64,000 nucleotides of DNA from Enterobacter soli ATCC BAA-2102 (GTDB taxonomy: Bacteria > Pseudomonadota > Gammaproteobacteria > Enterobacterales > Enterobacteriaceae): contig NZ_LXES01000036.1 of the NCBI RefSeq assembly GCF_001654845.1, forward strand, positions 46,756 through 110,755. The letters run 5' to 3'. Positions 1 through 10,200 of the stretch are shown in pieces. Under the pieces are notes generated by a model. The model saw only the letters and a program-made list of their open reading frames with translations, was not told where the DNA came from and made no database searches. Positions within the stretch are counted from its first letter, which is position 1, and each line of letters opens with the position of its first letter. Position numbers and translations under genes: made by a program.

Positions 1-1
1 T

Positions 2-304
2 TTGCAGGGGCAACCCCTGAACCGGACCACCGACCGGGAAATGCTGTCCCACGGTTTGTTGCCTGGCGTCATCCAGGTGCCGGGAAACGGTCAACCGATT
101 GTGCTGATGAATGATGCGCAGACAACAGGTGGTTACCCGCGTATTGCCTGTATTATTGATGCCGATCGCTACCATCTGGCGCAAATACCGCTTGGGCAGC
201 CGATCCACTTCGTGCAATGTTCGCTGGAAGAGGCGCTGAAAGCGCGCCACGATCAGCAACGCTATCTGGAACAACTTGCGTGGCGACTCGATGGTAAAGA
301 TTGA
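2..304 (+). CDS. pxpC: 5-oxoprolinase subunit C, C-terminal part
   Basis: This is the last 100 residues of PxpC (formerly YbgK), a subunit of the prokaryotic 5-oxoprolinase that opens 5-oxoproline to glutamate using ATP. The gene begins before the window, so neither its start nor its N-terminal part can be seen. Recognition rests on the carboxyltransferase-like C-terminal motif [15 protein letters not shown] and on the adjacent pxpA. The stop codon lies 14 bases inside pxpA, so the two genes are probably translationally coupled. The ATG near position 41 is internal to the protein and not a start. Confidence 0.93.
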   Translation: MQGQPLNRTTDREMLSHGLLPGVIQVPGNGQPIVLMNDAQTTGGYPRIACIIDADRYHLAQIPLGQPIHFVQCSLEEALKARHDQQRYLEQLAWRLDGKD

Positions 305-1028
305 TTTAAACGCCGATCTGGGCGAGGGCGGGCAGGCCGACGCAGAGCTGATGACGCTGGTCTCTTCGGTCAATATCGCCTGCGGGTTTCATGCGGGCGA
401 TGCGCAAACCATGCTGGTGAGCGTGCGTAATGCTATTAAACATGGCGTGGCGATAGGTGCCCATCCGGGATTCCCCGACCGGGAAAACTTTGGCCGTACG
501 GCAATGGTTTTACCGCCTGAGACGGTTTACGCCCAGACGCTGTACCAGACCGGGGCGCTGGATGCGATTGTCCGCGCCCAGCACGGCGTACTGCGCCACG
601 TGAAGCCGCACGGAATGCTCTACAACATGGCCGCGCAGGATCCGGCTCTGGCGGACGCCATTGCCCGTGCCGTGCGGGATCACAACCCGCAGCTGATCCT
701 GGTCGGACTGGCGGGCAGTGAACTTATTCGCGCCGGGCAGCGTCTGGGGCTGGTGACTCGTCAGGAAGTATTTGCCGACAGAGGATATCAGCAGGACGGA
801 AGCCTGGTACCACGCAGTCAGCCGGGCGCGCTTATCACTGATGACGCGCAGGCGCTGGCGCAAACGCTGGACATGGTACGCACCGGGCGGGTGAAAACCA
901 TTAACGGTACGCAGGCAAACGTACAGGCCGAAACGGTGTGCTTACACGGTGATGGCGAGCACGCGCTGCTGTTTGCGCGTCGTCTACGGGCTGCTTTTGC
1001 CGAACAGGGGATCCTCGTTCGCGCCTGA
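291..1028 (+). CDS. pxpA: 5-oxoprolinase subunit A (LamB/YcsF family)
   Basis: PxpA (YbgL) works with PxpB and PxpC in ATP-dependent cleavage of 5-oxoproline, a toxic by-product of glutamine and glutamate chemistry. The 245-residue product starts [13 protein letters not shown] and carries the family motifs [10 protein letters not shown] and [10 protein letters not shown], plus FADRGYQ and CLHGDGEHA near the C-terminus. I chose the ATG at 291 because homologues begin with this LNADLGEG segment; an in-frame TTG at 276 would add five unsupported residues. The start overlaps the end of pxpC. The E. coli protein is 244 residues, so this is full length. Confidence 0.95.
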   Translation: MVKIDLNADLGEGGQADAELMTLVSSVNIACGFHAGDAQTMLVSVRNAIKHGVAIGAHPGFPDRENFGRTAMVLPPETVYAQTLYQTGALDAIVRAQHGVLRHVKPHGMLYNMAAQDPALADAIARAVRDHNPQLILVGLAGSELIRAGQRLGLVTRQEVFADRGYQQDGSLVPRSQPGALITDDAQALAQTLDMVRTGRVKTINGTQANVQAETVCLHGDGEHALLFARRLRAAFAEQGILVRA

Positions 1029-1050
1029 ATTTTACAATAAGGACTGAAAG

Positions 1051-1842
1051 ATGCCAGAAGGCCCGGAGATCCGCCGCGCGGCGGATAGCCTGGAGGTGGC
1101 GATAAAAGGCAAACCCCTGACGGATGTCTGGTTTGCTTTCCCTCAACTTAAGCCGTTTGAAGCACAGCTGGTGGGGCAAACGGTGACCCATATCGAAACG
1201 CGGGGCAAGGCACTGCTAACGCACTTTTCCCATAACCTGACGTTATATAGCCATAACCAGCTTTACGGTGTCTGGCGGGTGGTTAATACGGGTGAGTCAT
1301 TACAAACCACCCGAGTGCTGCGTGTTAAATTGCAAGCGGCTGATAAAACTATCCTGCTGTACAGCGCCTCGGATATCGAAATGTTAACGCCGGAGCAACT
1401 GCTCACTCACCCGTTCCTGCAACGTGTCGGGCCGGATGTGCTGGATATGCGGCTGACGGCACAGGATGTTAAAGCACGGTTGTTATCGCCCACTTTCCGC
1501 AACCGGCAGTTTTCGGGGCTGTTGCTCGATCAGGCGTTTCTGGCGGGGTTAGGGAATTACCTTCGTGTGGAAATTCTGTGGGCGGTGGGGCTGGCGGCGC
1601 AACATAAAGCATCGCAGCTGAATGACGCGCAACTCGATGCGTTATCCCATGCGCTGCTGGATATCCCGCGTCTTTCGTACAACACGCGTGGCATGGTGGA
1701 TGACAACAAGCACCACGGGGCGCTGTTCCGCTTTAAGGTGTTTCATCGCGATGGTAAACCCTGCGAGCGGTGCGGCGGGGTGATTGAGAAGACAACGCTC
1801 TCTTCAAGACCGTTTTACTGGTGCCCTGGGTGCCAGAAGTAA
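1051..1842 (+). CDS. nei: endonuclease VIII (DNA glycosylase/AP lyase)
   Basis: Nei removes oxidised pyrimidines from DNA and cuts the abasic site by beta,delta-elimination in base excision repair. The 263-residue protein has the usual Fpg/Nei N-terminus MPEGPE, in which Pro2 is the Schiff-base nucleophile after Met removal and Glu3 is catalytic, with Lys53 as a further conserved active-site residue. The C-terminal zinc finger has Cys238, Cys241, Cys258 and Cys261, with the conserved Arg253 between the pairs. The gene is preceded by an AAGGACTGAAAG ribosome-binding region and ends at a strong terminator. Length matches E. coli Nei exactly. Confidence 0.97.
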   Translation: MPEGPEIRRAADSLEVAIKGKPLTDVWFAFPQLKPFEAQLVGQTVTHIETRGKALLTHFSHNLTLYSHNQLYGVWRVVNTGESLQTTRVLRVKLQAADKTILLYSASDIEMLTPEQLLTHPFLQRVGPDVLDMRLTAQDVKARLLSPTFRNRQFSGLLLDQAFLAGLGNYLRVEILWAVGLAAQHKASQLNDAQLDALSHALLDIPRLSYNTRGMVDDNKHHGALFRFKVFHRDGKPCERCGGVIEKTTLSSRPFYWCPGCQK

Positions 1843-1850
1843 AAAGCAAA

Positions 1851-1876
1851 ACGGCAACCCGAAGGTTGCCGTTTTT
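1851..1876 (+). terminator. rho-independent terminator after nei
   Basis: A perfect 9-bp stem (ACGGCAACC pairing with GGTTGCCGT, loop CGAA) is followed by a T run at 1872-1876. An A-rich stretch just before it, at 1841-1850, could let the hairpin also act weakly on the minus strand, against transcription leaving gltA. Confidence 0.85.
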
Positions 1877-1886
1877 AATGTGTGTT

Positions 1887-1920
1887 CCCTCTCCCTGTGG
1901 GAGAGGGCAAGGGTGAGGGC
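1887..1920. repeat. dispersed palindromic repeat, copy 1
   Basis: The palindrome CCCTCTCCC-TGT-GGGAGAGGG is followed by a GGGTGAGGG tail. The same unit recurs, in both orientations, at 7132-7169 and 7206-7241, and as a truncated copy near 63948. It sits between the convergent nei and gltA genes. It does not resemble the classic E. coli REP sequence, and I give no family name. Confidence 0.75.
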
Positions 1921-1942
1921 ATCAAGCCGCACCCTGTTAACA

Positions 1943-3226
1943 TTAGCGCTTAATATCAGACTTAAAATCACGCTGCTCGTAGCCGGTATACAGCTGGCGA
2001 GGACGGGCGATTTTCATGCCTTCGCTGTGCATTTCGTTCCAGTGCGCGATCCAGCCCACGGTACGTGCCATGGCGAAGATCACGGTGAACATGGAAGACG
2101 GAATACCCATCGCTTTCAGGATGATACCAGAGTAGAAATCGACGTTCGGGTAGAGTTTCTTCTCGATGAAGTACGGATCGTTCAGCGCGATGTGTTCCAG
2201 CTCCATCGCCACTTCCAGCAGATCATCTTTGGTGCCCAGTTCTTTCAGCACTTCATGACAGGTTTCACGCATCACGGTTGCGCGTGGGTCATAGTTTTTA
2301 TAAACACGGTGACCGAAGCCCATCAGACGGAAGGAGTCATTCTTGTCTTTCGCGCGACGCACAAACTCAGGAATGTGTTCCACGGAGCTGATCTCTTCCA
2401 GCATCTTCAGTGCCGCTTCGTTCGCGCCGCCGTGTGCCGGTCCCCACAGGGAGGCAATGCCCGCAGCGATACAGGCGAACGGGTTCGCGCCTGAAGAGCC
2501 AGCGGTACGCACGGTAGACGTAGAGGCATTCTGCTCGTGGTCTGCGTGCAGGATCAGAATACGGTCCATTGCACGTTCCAGCACCGGGTTCACTTCGTAC
2601 TCTTCGCACGGAGTGGAGAACATCATACGCAGGAAGTTACCGGCATAAGAGAGGTCGTTACGTGGGTAAACGAACGGCTGACCGATAGAGTATTTGTAAC
2701 ACATCGCTGCCATGGTAGGCATTTTGGACAGCAGACGGAACGCCGCGATATCACGGTGACGTGGGTTATTCACGTCCAGGGAATCGTGGTAGAACGCTGC
2801 CAGCGCACCAGTAATACCGCACATCACCGCCATCGGGTGAGAGTCACGACGGAACGCATGGAACAGACGGGTGATCTGCTCATGGATCATGGTGTGGCGG
2901 GTAACGGTGGTTTTGAATTCATCATATTGATCCTGCGTAGGTTTTTCGCCGTTCAGCAGGATGTAGCACACTTCCAGATAGTTGGATTCGGTGGCTAACT
3001 GATCGATGGGGAAACCGCGGTGAAGCAGGATACCTTCGTCACCGTCGATGAAGGTGATTTTGGATTCGCAAGATGCGGTAGAGGTGAATCCAGGGTCGAA
3101 GGTGAAAACACCTTTAGAACCCAGCGTACGGATATCAATAACATCCTGACCGAGCGTGCCTTTTAGCACATCCAGTTCAATAGCAGTGTCACCATTTAGG
3201 GTGAGCTTTGCCTTTGTATCAGCCAT
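1943..3226 (-). CDS. gltA: type II citrate synthase
   Basis: GltA condenses acetyl-CoA with oxaloacetate to make citrate, the entry step of the TCA cycle, in the cytoplasm. The 427-residue product has the same length as E. coli GltA, the hexameric NADH-inhibited type. The catalytic segments are present: the first histidine in [10 protein letters not shown], the second in [12 protein letters not shown], and the aspartate in VDFYSG. The start ATG is preceded by a GGAGACC ribosome-binding site. The gene is divergent from sdhCDAB-sucABCD, with a 654-base shared control region, as in E. coli. Confidence 0.98.
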   Translation of the reverse strand: MADTKAKLTLNGDTAIELDVLKGTLGQDVIDIRTLGSKGVFTFDPGFTSTASCESKITFIDGDEGILLHRGFPIDQLATESNYLEVCYILLNGEKPTQDQYDEFKTTVTRHTMIHEQITRLFHAFRRDSHPMAVMCGITGALAAFYHDSLDVNNPRHRDIAAFRLLSKMPTMAAMCYKYSIGQPFVYPRNDLSYAGNFLRMMFSTPCEEYEVNPVLERAMDRILILHADHEQNASTSTVRTAGSSGANPFACIAAGIASLWGPAHGGANEAALKMLEEISSVEHIPEFVRRAKDKNDSFRLMGFGHRVYKNYDPRATVMRETCHEVLKELGTKDDLLEVAMELEHIALNDPYFIEKKLYPNVDFYSGIILKAMGIPSSMFTVIFAMARTVGWIAHWNEMHSEGMKIARPRQLYTGYEQRDFKSDIKR

Positions 3227-3623
3227 TTACGGTCTCCTTAGCGCCTTATGCTTAAGACTGCTGTTCACCGGATTTGCATTCAGCTGTTAATCACCGTTAC
3301 CAGATTGTTATTTGGCTTACCGCTCAGCTCACGAGGAGAAACCAGGGTACAGAGCTATGGCGCCTTGCAGGTAAACGGATGAAATATCAGTGAAAACACA
3401 GCAAATCAGCGTTTTTGCAGTCCGAATTATTCAAACCTGTATATCACTAATAACTGTCCTGATAACTTCGGTCAATACCATCACACTGTTACATAACTAT
3501 TTGTCAGGTGAAAGAGAGACCTCATAACTTTTGCGCATTATATGCCTTTTCTGATGACGTTTGTAACAATATTGTTTAACATTTGTCAAATCAGATGATT
3601 AAAATTTAAAAAGATGTTGTTAT

Positions 3624-3639
3624 CGTGACCCTGATCACT
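3624..3639. promoter_or_regulatory. CRP site upstream of sdhC
   Basis: The sequence CGTGA-N6-TCACT matches the CRP consensus TGTGA-N6-TCACA in eight of ten core bases. It lies about 80 bases upstream of the predicted sdhC transcription start, a typical activator position. Confidence 0.7.
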
Positions 3640-3676
3640 GTTCCAGAGAAAACCCGACAAACTGTATGTAGGTTAA

Positions 3677-3705
3677 TTGTAATGATTTTGTGAACGGCCT
3701 ATACT
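3677..3705 (+). promoter_or_regulatory. sdhCDAB promoter
   Basis: A -35 element TTGTAA (3677-3682) and a -10 element TATACT (3700-3705) are 17 bases apart. The start point would be near 3712, giving a leader of about 170 bases before sdhC. Confidence 0.7.
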
Positions 3706-3880
3706 GCCGCCAGGTCTCCGGAACACCCTGCAATCCCGAGCCACCCAGCGTTGTAACGTGTCGTTTTAGCATTTGGAAGCAATGTTTTGCATGACGCGCA
3801 GTTATAGAAAAGGAACGCTGCTTGACCCGCATCGCAGTCCGGAGGAAGGAAACAATAAGAACAGCATGTGGGCGTTATTC

Positions 3881-4270
3881 ATGATAAGAAATGTGAAAAA
3901 ACAAAGACCTGTCAATCTGGATCTCAAAACGATCCGATTCCCTGTAACAGCAATAGCGTCCATTTTGCACCGTGTTTCAGGTGTAATTACGTTTGTGGCG
4001 GTCGGTATTCTGCTGTGGTTACTGGGAACCAGCCTCTCATCTCCTGAAGGGTTCCTTCAGGCCTCTGCCATTATGAACAGCTTCTTCGTGAAATTTATCA
4101 TGTGGGGCATTCTGACTGCGCTGGCGTACCACGTTGTAGTGGGTGTTCGCCATATGCTGATGGACTTTGGCTATCTGGAAGAAACCTTCGAAGCCGGGAA
4201 ACGCTCCGCTAACATTTCGTTTGTGATTACTGTCGTGCTTTCACTTCTCGCAGGAGTTCTCGTATGGTAA
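3881..4270 (+). CDS. sdhC: succinate dehydrogenase cytochrome b556 subunit
   Basis: SdhC is one of the two membrane anchors of respiratory complex II and, with SdhD, binds haem b and ubiquinone in the inner membrane. The 129-residue product starts [15 protein letters not shown] and has three hydrophobic segments. The HRVSGV motif near the start contributes quinone-site residues, and the haem-ligand histidine region is [11 protein letters not shown] chose the ATG at 3881 over in-frame starts at 3773 and 3866 because the longer forms only add leader sequence. The stop overlaps sdhD by seven bases. Confidence 0.96.
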   Translation: MIRNVKKQRPVNLDLKTIRFPVTAIASILHRVSGVITFVAVGILLWLLGTSLSSPEGFLQASAIMNSFFVKFIMWGILTALAYHVVVGVRHMLMDFGYLEETFEAGKRSANISFVITVVLSLLAGVLVW

Positions 4271-4611
4271 GCAACGCCTCCGCATTAGGACGCAACGGCG
4301 TACATGACTTCATTCTGGTCCGTGCTACCGCCATCGTTCTCACCCTTTACATCATCTATATGATTGGTTTCTTCGCGACCAGCGGCACGCTGACGTGGGA
4401 AATCTGGAGCGGGTTCTTCGGATCTGCCTTCACCAAAGTGTTCACCCTGCTGGCTCTGTTCTCCATCCTTATCCATGCCTGGATTGGCATGTGGCAGGTG
4501 TTGACCGATTACGTTAAACCACTGGCCATTCGTCTTCCTCTGCAACTGGCTATCGTCGTTGCTCTGGTGGTTTACGTCATTTATGGATTCGTTGTGGTGT
4601 GGGGTGTGTAA
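4264..4611 (+). CDS. sdhD: succinate dehydrogenase hydrophobic membrane anchor
   Basis: SdhD is the second membrane anchor of complex II. The 115-residue protein equals the E. coli length. It begins [21 protein letters not shown], has three predicted membrane helices, and contains the [15 protein letters not shown] segment near the haem and quinone site. It starts inside the end of sdhC and its TAA overlaps the sdhA ATG by one base, indicating tight translational coupling through the membrane-anchor genes. Confidence 0.97.
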   Translation: MVSNASALGRNGVHDFILVRATAIVLTLYIIYMIGFFATSGTLTWEIWSGFFGSAFTKVFTLLALFSILIHAWIGMWQVLTDYVKPLAIRLPLQLAIVVALVVYVIYGFVVVWGV

Positions 4612-6377
4612 TGAAACTGCCAGTCAGAGAATTTGATGCTGTTGTAATTGGTGCTGGTGGCGCAGGTATGCGCGCAGCGCTGCAAATTTCCCAGAGCGGC
4701 CAGACCTGTGCGCTGCTCTCTAAAGTCTTCCCGACCCGATCGCACACCGTATCTGCGCAGGGTGGCATCACCGTTGCGCTCGGTAATACCCATGAAGATA
4801 ACTGGGAATGGCACATGTACGATACGGTAAAAGGTTCCGATTACATCGGCGACCAGGATGCCATCGAATACATGTGTAAGACTGGCCCGGAAGCGATTCT
4901 GGAACTGGATCATATGGGTCTGCCGTTCTCCCGTCTGGAAAATGGCACCATCTATCAGCGTCCGTTTGGCGGCCAGTCGAAAAACTTCGGCGGCGAGCAG
5001 GCGGCACGTACTGCGGCGGCAGCTGACCGTACCGGTCACGCACTGCTGCACACGCTGTATCAGCAGAACCTGAAAAACCATACCACTATCTTCTCCGAGT
5101 GGTACGCGCTGGATCTGGTGAAAAACGCCGATGGCGCAGTTGTCGGTTGTACCGCGCTGTGCATCGAAACCGGTGAAGTGGTTTACTTCAAAGCCCGCGC
5201 AACCGTGCTGGCGACCGGTGGCGCAGGCCGTATTTATCAATCGACTACTAACGCCCACATCAACACCGGTGACGGCGTTGGCATGGCTATCCGCGCTGGT
5301 GTGCCGGTGCAGGATATGGAAATGTGGCAGTTCCACCCAACCGGCATCGCCGGTGCGGGCGTTCTGGTAACAGAAGGCTGCCGTGGTGAAGGTGGTTATC
5401 TGCTGAACAAACACGGCGAGCGCTTCATGGAGCGTTATGCCCCGAATGCGAAAGACCTGGCGGGTCGTGACGTGGTGGCGCGTTCCATCATGATCGAAAT
5501 CCGTGAAGGTCGCGGCTGTGACGGCCCATGGGGTCCACACGCCAAGCTGAAACTGGATCACCTGGGTAAAGAGGTTCTGGAATCCCGTCTGCCGGGTATC
5601 CTGGAGCTGTCCCGTACCTTCGCCCACGTTGACCCGGTAAAAGAACCGATTCCGGTTATCCCAACCTGTCACTATATGATGGGCGGTATTCCGACCAAAG
5701 TGACCGGTCAGGCGCTGACCGTGAACGAGCAGGGCGAAGATGTGGTTATCCCTGGCCTGTTCGCGGTAGGCGAAATCGCCTGCGTATCCGTACACGGTGC
5801 AAACCGTCTGGGCGGTAACTCTCTGCTGGACCTGGTGGTATTTGGTCGTGCGGTGGGTCTGCATCTGCAAGAGTCGATTGCCGAACAGGGCGACCTGCTT
5901 GACGCAACCGACGCTGAAATCGATGCCTCTCTCGAACGTCTGAACCGCTGGAACGGTAACCGTAACGGTGAAGATCCGGTGGAAATCCGTAAAGCGCTTC
6001 AGGAATGTATGCAGCACAACTTCTCGGTATTCCGTGAAGGTGACGCGATGGCCAAAGGCCTTGAGCAGCTGAAAGCGATCCGCGAGCGTCTGAAAAATGC
6101 CCGTCTGGACGACACGTCCAGCGAGTTCAACACCCAGCGCGTTGAGTGTCTGGAGCTGGATAACCTGATGGAAACCGCTTACGCAACTGCGGTGTCGGCA
6201 AACTTCCGTACCGAGAGCCGTGGCGCGCATAGCCGCTTCGACTTCCCGGATCGTGATGACGAAAACTGGCTGTGCCATTCCCTGTATCTGCCAGAGTCGG
6301 AATCCATGACGCGTCGTAGCGTCAATATGGAACCGAAACTGCGTCCGGCGTTCCCGCCGAAGATTCGTACTTACTAA
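4611..6377 (+). CDS. sdhA: succinate dehydrogenase flavoprotein subunit
   Basis: SdhA oxidises succinate to fumarate on a covalently bound FAD and passes electrons to SdhB. The 588-residue protein has an N-terminal dinucleotide fold ([10 protein letters not shown], residues 13-22). His45 in [10 protein letters not shown] is the expected covalent FAD attachment site. The substrate-capping domain includes [13 protein letters not shown] and [13 protein letters not shown], and the late motif [19 protein letters not shown] is typical of the family. The ATG at 4611 overlaps the sdhD stop; a GTG-led extension to 4599 is not supported. Length equals E. coli SdhA. Confidence 0.98.
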   Translation: MKLPVREFDAVVIGAGGAGMRAALQISQSGQTCALLSKVFPTRSHTVSAQGGITVALGNTHEDNWEWHMYDTVKGSDYIGDQDAIEYMCKTGPEAILELDHMGLPFSRLENGTIYQRPFGGQSKNFGGEQAARTAAAADRTGHALLHTLYQQNLKNHTTIFSEWYALDLVKNADGAVVGCTALCIETGEVVYFKARATVLATGGAGRIYQSTTNAHINTGDGVGMAIRAGVPVQDMEMWQFHPTGIAGAGVLVTEGCRGEGGYLLNKHGERFMERYAPNAKDLAGRDVVARSIMIEIREGRGCDGPWGPHAKLKLDHLGKEVLESRLPGILELSRTFAHVDPVKEPIPVIPTCHYMMGGIPTKVTGQALTVNEQGEDVVIPGLFAVGEIACVSVHGANRLGGNSLLDLVVFGRAVGLHLQESIAEQGDLLDATDAEIDASLERLNRWNGNRNGEDPVEIRKALQECMQHNFSVFREGDAMAKGLEQLKAIRERLKNARLDDTSSEFNTQRVECLELDNLMETAYATAVSANFRTESRGAHSRFDFPDRDDENWLCHSLYLPESESMTRRSVNMEPKLRPAFPPKIRTY

Positions 6378-6392
6378 TGCGGAGACAGGACA

Positions 6393-7109
6393 ATGAAACT
6401 CGAATTCTCAGTTTATCGTTATAACCCGGATGTAGACGATGCTCCGCGTATGCAGGATTACACGCTGGAAGCAGAAGAAGGCCGTGACATGATGCTGCTG
6501 GATGCCTTAATGCAGCTGAAAGAAAAAGATCCGACACTGTCGTTCCGTCGTTCCTGCCGTGAAGGGGTTTGCGGCTCTGACGGTGTCAACATGAACGGCA
6601 AAAATGGTCTGGCCTGCATCACGCCAATTTCGGCGTTGCAGCGCCCGGGTCAGAAAATTGTTATCCGTCCTCTGCCAGGCCTGCCGGTCGTGCGCGATTT
6701 GGTGGTGGACATGGGGCAATTCTATGCACAATATGAGAAGATTAAGCCTTACTTATTGAATAATGGGCAAAATCCACCCGCTCGTGAGCACTTACAGTCT
6801 CCTGAGCAGCGTGAAAAACTCGATGGGTTGTACGAGTGTATTCTCTGTGCATGTTGTTCGACGTCTTGCCCATCGTTCTGGTGGAACCCGGACAAGTTCA
6901 TCGGCCCGGCGGGTCTGCTGGCTGCCTATCGCTTCCTGATCGATAGCCGCGACACCGAAACCGATAGCCGTCTGGAAGGACTGAGTGACGCTTTCAGCGT
7001 ATTCCGCTGCCATAGCATCATGAACTGCGTCAGTGTTTGTCCTAAGGGGCTGAACCCAACGCGCGCCATCGGCCATATTAAGTCGATGTTGTTGCAACGC
7101 AGTGCGTAA
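6393..7109 (+). CDS. sdhB: succinate dehydrogenase iron-sulfur subunit
   Basis: SdhB carries the three iron-sulfur centres that move electrons from SdhA to ubiquinone. In the 238-residue protein the [2Fe-2S] ligand region has Cys55, Cys60, Asp63 and Cys75; Asp63 in place of a cysteine is the same as in E. coli. Two later cysteine groups, CILCACCSTSCP and CHSIMNCVSVCPKG, hold the [4Fe-4S] and [3Fe-4S] clusters. The gene lies 15 bases after sdhA and is separated from sucA by a 269-base gap filled with inverted repeats. Confidence 0.98.
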   Translation: MKLEFSVYRYNPDVDDAPRMQDYTLEAEEGRDMMLLDALMQLKEKDPTLSFRRSCREGVCGSDGVNMNGKNGLACITPISALQRPGQKIVIRPLPGLPVVRDLVVDMGQFYAQYEKIKPYLLNNGQNPPAREHLQSPEQREKLDGLYECILCACCSTSCPSFWWNPDKFIGPAGLLAAYRFLIDSRDTETDSRLEGLSDAFSVFRCHSIMNCVSVCPKGLNPTRAIGHIKSMLLQRSA

Positions 7110-7131
7110 GTAGTGAGAGGGGAGCGCTGTT

Positions 7132-7241
7132 CCCCTCACCCTAACCCTCTCCCACAGGGAGAGGGAACAGATTGCAGGAAATCTTTAAAAACTGCCGACG
7201 ACCTTCCCCCTCTCCCTGTGGGAGAGGGTCGGGGTGAGGGG
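7132..7241. repeat. inverted pair of palindromic repeats (copies 2 and 3)
   Basis: Copy 2 (7132-7169) and copy 3 (7206-7241) are the same unit as at 1887-1920, in opposite orientations, separated by about 36 bases. Each has its own palindromic core (CTCTCCC and GGGAGAG halves). The two copies are also complementary over about 35 bases, so a transcript from sdhB into sucA could form either two short hairpins or one long stem. The rest of the sdhB-sucA gap, 7242-7378, has no gene. Confidence 0.8.
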
Positions 7242-7378
7242 AAATCCCTAAGACAGTTTCTAAAGGTTCCTTCGCGGGCCAAATGAAAAGAGCTCGCAGG
7301 TGAACCCCGGCACGTACACGTGGTGTGCGTGGTAGTTTCTACGGCGAAAGTAAGCATAAAAATGCTTAAGGGATCACG

Positions 7379-10186
7379 ATGCAGAACGGCGCAATGAAAG
7401 CCTGGCTGGACTCTTCTTTCCTTTCTGGTGCGAACCAGAGCTGGATCGAACAGCTCTATGAAGACTTCTTAACCGATCCTGACTCAGTGGACGCAAACTG
7501 GCGTTCCATGTTCCAGGAGTTGCCTGGCACGGGAGTCAAACCGGATCAATTCCACTCTAAAACACGTGATTATTTCCGCCGTCTGGCGAAGGATGCCTCA
7601 CGTTACTCTTCTGCGATTTCCGACCCTGACACCAATGCGAAGCAGGTTAAAGTCCTGCAACTTATCAACGCTTACCGCTTCCGTGGTCACCAGCATGCGA
7701 ATCTCGATCCGCTGGGACTGTGGCAGCAAGACCGTGTAGCGGATCTTGATCCGGCTTATCACGATCTGACCGAGGCCGATTTCCAGGAAACCTTTAACGT
7801 AGGTTCTTTTGCTATCGGCAAAGACACGATGAAGCTCGGCGATCTGATTGATGCGCTCAAGCAAACCTATTGCGGCTCCATCGGCGCGGAATATATGCAC
7901 ATTACCTCTACAGAAGAAAAACGCTGGATCCAGCAGCGCATTGAATCTGTGGCAGGCCATGCGACCTTCTCTGTTGAAGAGAAAAAACGTTTTCTGAGTG
8001 AACTGACCGCAGCAGAAGGCCTTGAGCGCTATCTGGGCGCGAAATTCCCGGGCGCAAAACGCTTCTCGCTGGAAGGTGGTGATGCATTAGTGCCAATGCT
8101 CAAAGAGCTGATTCGCCACGCAGGCAACAGCGGTACCCGTGAAGTGGTACTGGGCATGGCGCACCGTGGTCGTCTGAACGTGCTGGTCAACGTGCTGGGT
8201 AAAAAACCGCAGGACCTATTCGACGAATTCGCGGGCAAACATAAAGAGCACCTCGGCACCGGTGACGTGAAGTACCACATGGGCTTCTCGTCTGATATCG
8301 AAACCGATGGCGGTCTGGTCCACCTGGCGCTGGCGTTTAACCCGTCGCACCTTGAGATCGTCAGCCCGGTGGTTATCGGTTCCGTACGTGCGCGTCTGGA
8401 TCGTCTTGACGAGCCAAGCAGCAATAAAGTGCTGCCAATTACCATTCACGGTGATGCGGCAATTACCGGTCAGGGCGTGGTTCAGGAAACCCTGAACATG
8501 TCGAAAGCGCGTGGTTATGAAGTGGGCGGTACCGTTCGCATCGTGATCAACAACCAGGTGGGCTTCACCACCTCTAACCCGCTGGACGCACGCTCAACGC
8601 CGTACTGCACCGACATCGGTAAAATGGTACAGGCGCCAATCTTCCACGTTAACGCGGATGACCCAGAAGCGGTTGCTTTCGTGACCCGCCTGGCGCTGGA
8701 CTACCGTAATACCTTCAAGCGTGACGTGCTGATTGACCTGTTCTGCTACCGCCGCCACGGCCACAACGAAGCTGATGAGCCAAGTGCAACCCAGCCGTTG
8801 ATGTACCAGAAAATCAAAAAACACCCAACTCCACGTAAAATCTATGCTGATAAGCTGGAAGGCGACAAAGTGGCGACGCTGGAAGATGCGACCGAGCTGG
8901 TCAATCTTTACCGCGACGCACTGGATGCGGGTGAGTGCGTAGTGAAAGAGCTGCGCCCAATGAACATGCACTCCTTTACCTGGTCGCCGTACCTCAACCA
9001 CGAGTGGGATGAGAGCTACCCGAACAAGGTCGAGATGAAACGTTTGCAGGAGCTGGCTAAACGCATCAGTACCGTACCAGATGCTATCGAGATGCAGTCT
9101 CGCGTAGCGAAGATCTATGGTGACCGTCAGTCTATGGCGGCAGGTGAGAAGCTGTTCGACTGGGGCGGCGCTGAAACCCTGGCTTACGCAACGCTGGTTG
9201 ATGAAGGTATTCCTGTTCGTCTGTCCGGTGAAGATGCCGGCCGTGGTACCTTCTTCCACCGTCATGCCGTGGTGCATAACCAGACTAACGGTTCTACCTA
9301 TACCCCGTTGCAGCATGTACATAACGGCCAGGGCCAGTTCAAGGTCTGGGACTCCGTACTGTCTGAAGAAGCGGTACTGGCATTTGAATACGGCTACGCC
9401 ACCGCAGAACCACGCACCCTGACCATCTGGGAAGCGCAGTTCGGTGACTTCGCCAACGGTGCGCAGGTGGTTATCGACCAGTTCATCTCTTCGGGTGAAC
9501 AGAAGTGGGGTCGTATGTGTGGCCTGGTCATGCTGCTGCCACACGGTTACGAAGGGCAGGGTCCGGAGCACTCCTCCGCGCGTCTGGAACGTTATCTGCA
9601 ACTCTGTGCTGAGCAGAACATGCAGGTTTGCGTGCCGTCTACCCCGGCTCAGGTTTACCACATGCTGCGTCGTCAGGCGCTGCGCGGGATGCGTCGTCCA
9701 CTGGTGGTGATGTCTCCGAAATCACTTCTGCGTCATCCGCTGGCCGTGTCCAGCCTGGATGAACTGGCAAACGGCACCTTCCTGCCGGCCATCGGCGAGA
9801 TTGACGAGCTGGATCCGAAAGGCATCAAGCGTGTCGTAATGTGTTCTGGTAAGGTTTATTACGACTTGCTGGAACAACGCCGTAAGAACGACCAGAAAGA
9901 TGTCGCCATCGTGCGTATCGAACAGCTTTATCCATTCCCGCATCAGGCGATGCAGGAAGTGCTGAAACAATATGCTCACGTACATGATTTTGTCTGGTGC
10001 CAGGAAGAGCCGCTCAACCAGGGCGCATGGTATTGCAGCCAGCATCATTTCCGTGAAGTGATTCCATTTGGGTCTGCTCTGCGTTATGCAGGTCGCCCGG
10101 CCTCCGCCTCTCCGGCGGTAGGGTATATGTCCGTTCACCAGAAGCAGCAACAAGATCTGGTCAATGACGCGCTGAACGTCGATTAA
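7379..10186 (+). CDS. sucA: 2-oxoglutarate dehydrogenase E1 component
   Basis: SucA is the thiamine-diphosphate E1 subunit that decarboxylates 2-oxoglutarate and succinylates the lipoyl group of SucB. The 935-residue protein is two residues longer than E. coli SucA. It has the N-terminal segment [18 protein letters not shown], the active-site region [19 protein letters not shown], the cofactor region [18 protein letters not shown], and the C-terminal transketolase-like half with [17 protein letters not shown]. The start ATG follows a modest AAGGGAT ribosome-binding site. It leads the sucABCD part of the operon. Confidence 0.98.
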   Translation: MQNGAMKAWLDSSFLSGANQSWIEQLYEDFLTDPDSVDANWRSMFQELPGTGVKPDQFHSKTRDYFRRLAKDASRYSSAISDPDTNAKQVKVLQLINAYRFRGHQHANLDPLGLWQQDRVADLDPAYHDLTEADFQETFNVGSFAIGKDTMKLGDLIDALKQTYCGSIGAEYMHITSTEEKRWIQQRIESVAGHATFSVEEKKRFLSELTAAEGLERYLGAKFPGAKRFSLEGGDALVPMLKELIRHAGNSGTREVVLGMAHRGRLNVLVNVLGKKPQDLFDEFAGKHKEHLGTGDVKYHMGFSSDIETDGGLVHLALAFNPSHLEIVSPVVIGSVRARLDRLDEPSSNKVLPITIHGDAAITGQGVVQETLNMSKARGYEVGGTVRIVINNQVGFTTSNPLDARSTPYCTDIGKMVQAPIFHVNADDPEAVAFVTRLALDYRNTFKRDVLIDLFCYRRHGHNEADEPSATQPLMYQKIKKHPTPRKIYADKLEGDKVATLEDATELVNLYRDALDAGECVVKELRPMNMHSFTWSPYLNHEWDESYPNKVEMKRLQELAKRISTVPDAIEMQSRVAKIYGDRQSMAAGEKLFDWGGAETLAYATLVDEGIPVRLSGEDAGRGTFFHRHAVVHNQTNGSTYTPLQHVHNGQGQFKVWDSVLSEEAVLAFEYGYATAEPRTLTIWEAQFGDFANGAQVVIDQFISSGEQKWGRMCGLVMLLPHGYEGQGPEHSSARLERYLQLCAEQNMQVCVPSTPAQVYHMLRRQALRGMRRPLVVMSPKSLLRHPLAVSSLDELANGTFLPAIGEIDELDPKGIKRVVMCSGKVYYDLLEQRRKNDQKDVAIVRIEQLYPFPHQAMQEVLKQYAHVHDFVWCQEEPLNQGAWYCSQHHFREVIPFGSALRYAGRPASASPAVGYMSVHQKQQQDLVNDALNVD

Positions 10187-10200
10187 TTAAAGGATACATA

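Larger units (their letters stand above)
3227..3880. other. gltA-sdhC divergent control region
   Basis: This 654-base region without a gene separates the divergent gltA and sdhC starts. The half nearest sdhC looks very close to my recollection of E. coli, down to the leader just before sdhC. It contains the CRP and promoter sites listed separately. The half nearest gltA (roughly 3240-3600) is AT-rich. In E. coli the equivalent interval binds ArcA, CRP and other regulators; I could not fix individual ArcA sites by eye. Confidence 0.7.

Noticed and set aside
3773..3880. A 36-codon N-terminal extension of sdhC.
   Set aside because: It covers the leader region and adds no family sequence; the accepted start MIRNVKKQ is at 3881.
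4581..6278. 565-codon open frame on the minus strand opposite sdhA.
   Set aside because: It is a shadow of the GC-skewed third positions of sdhA; it has no recognisable domain and lies wholly within a certain gene.
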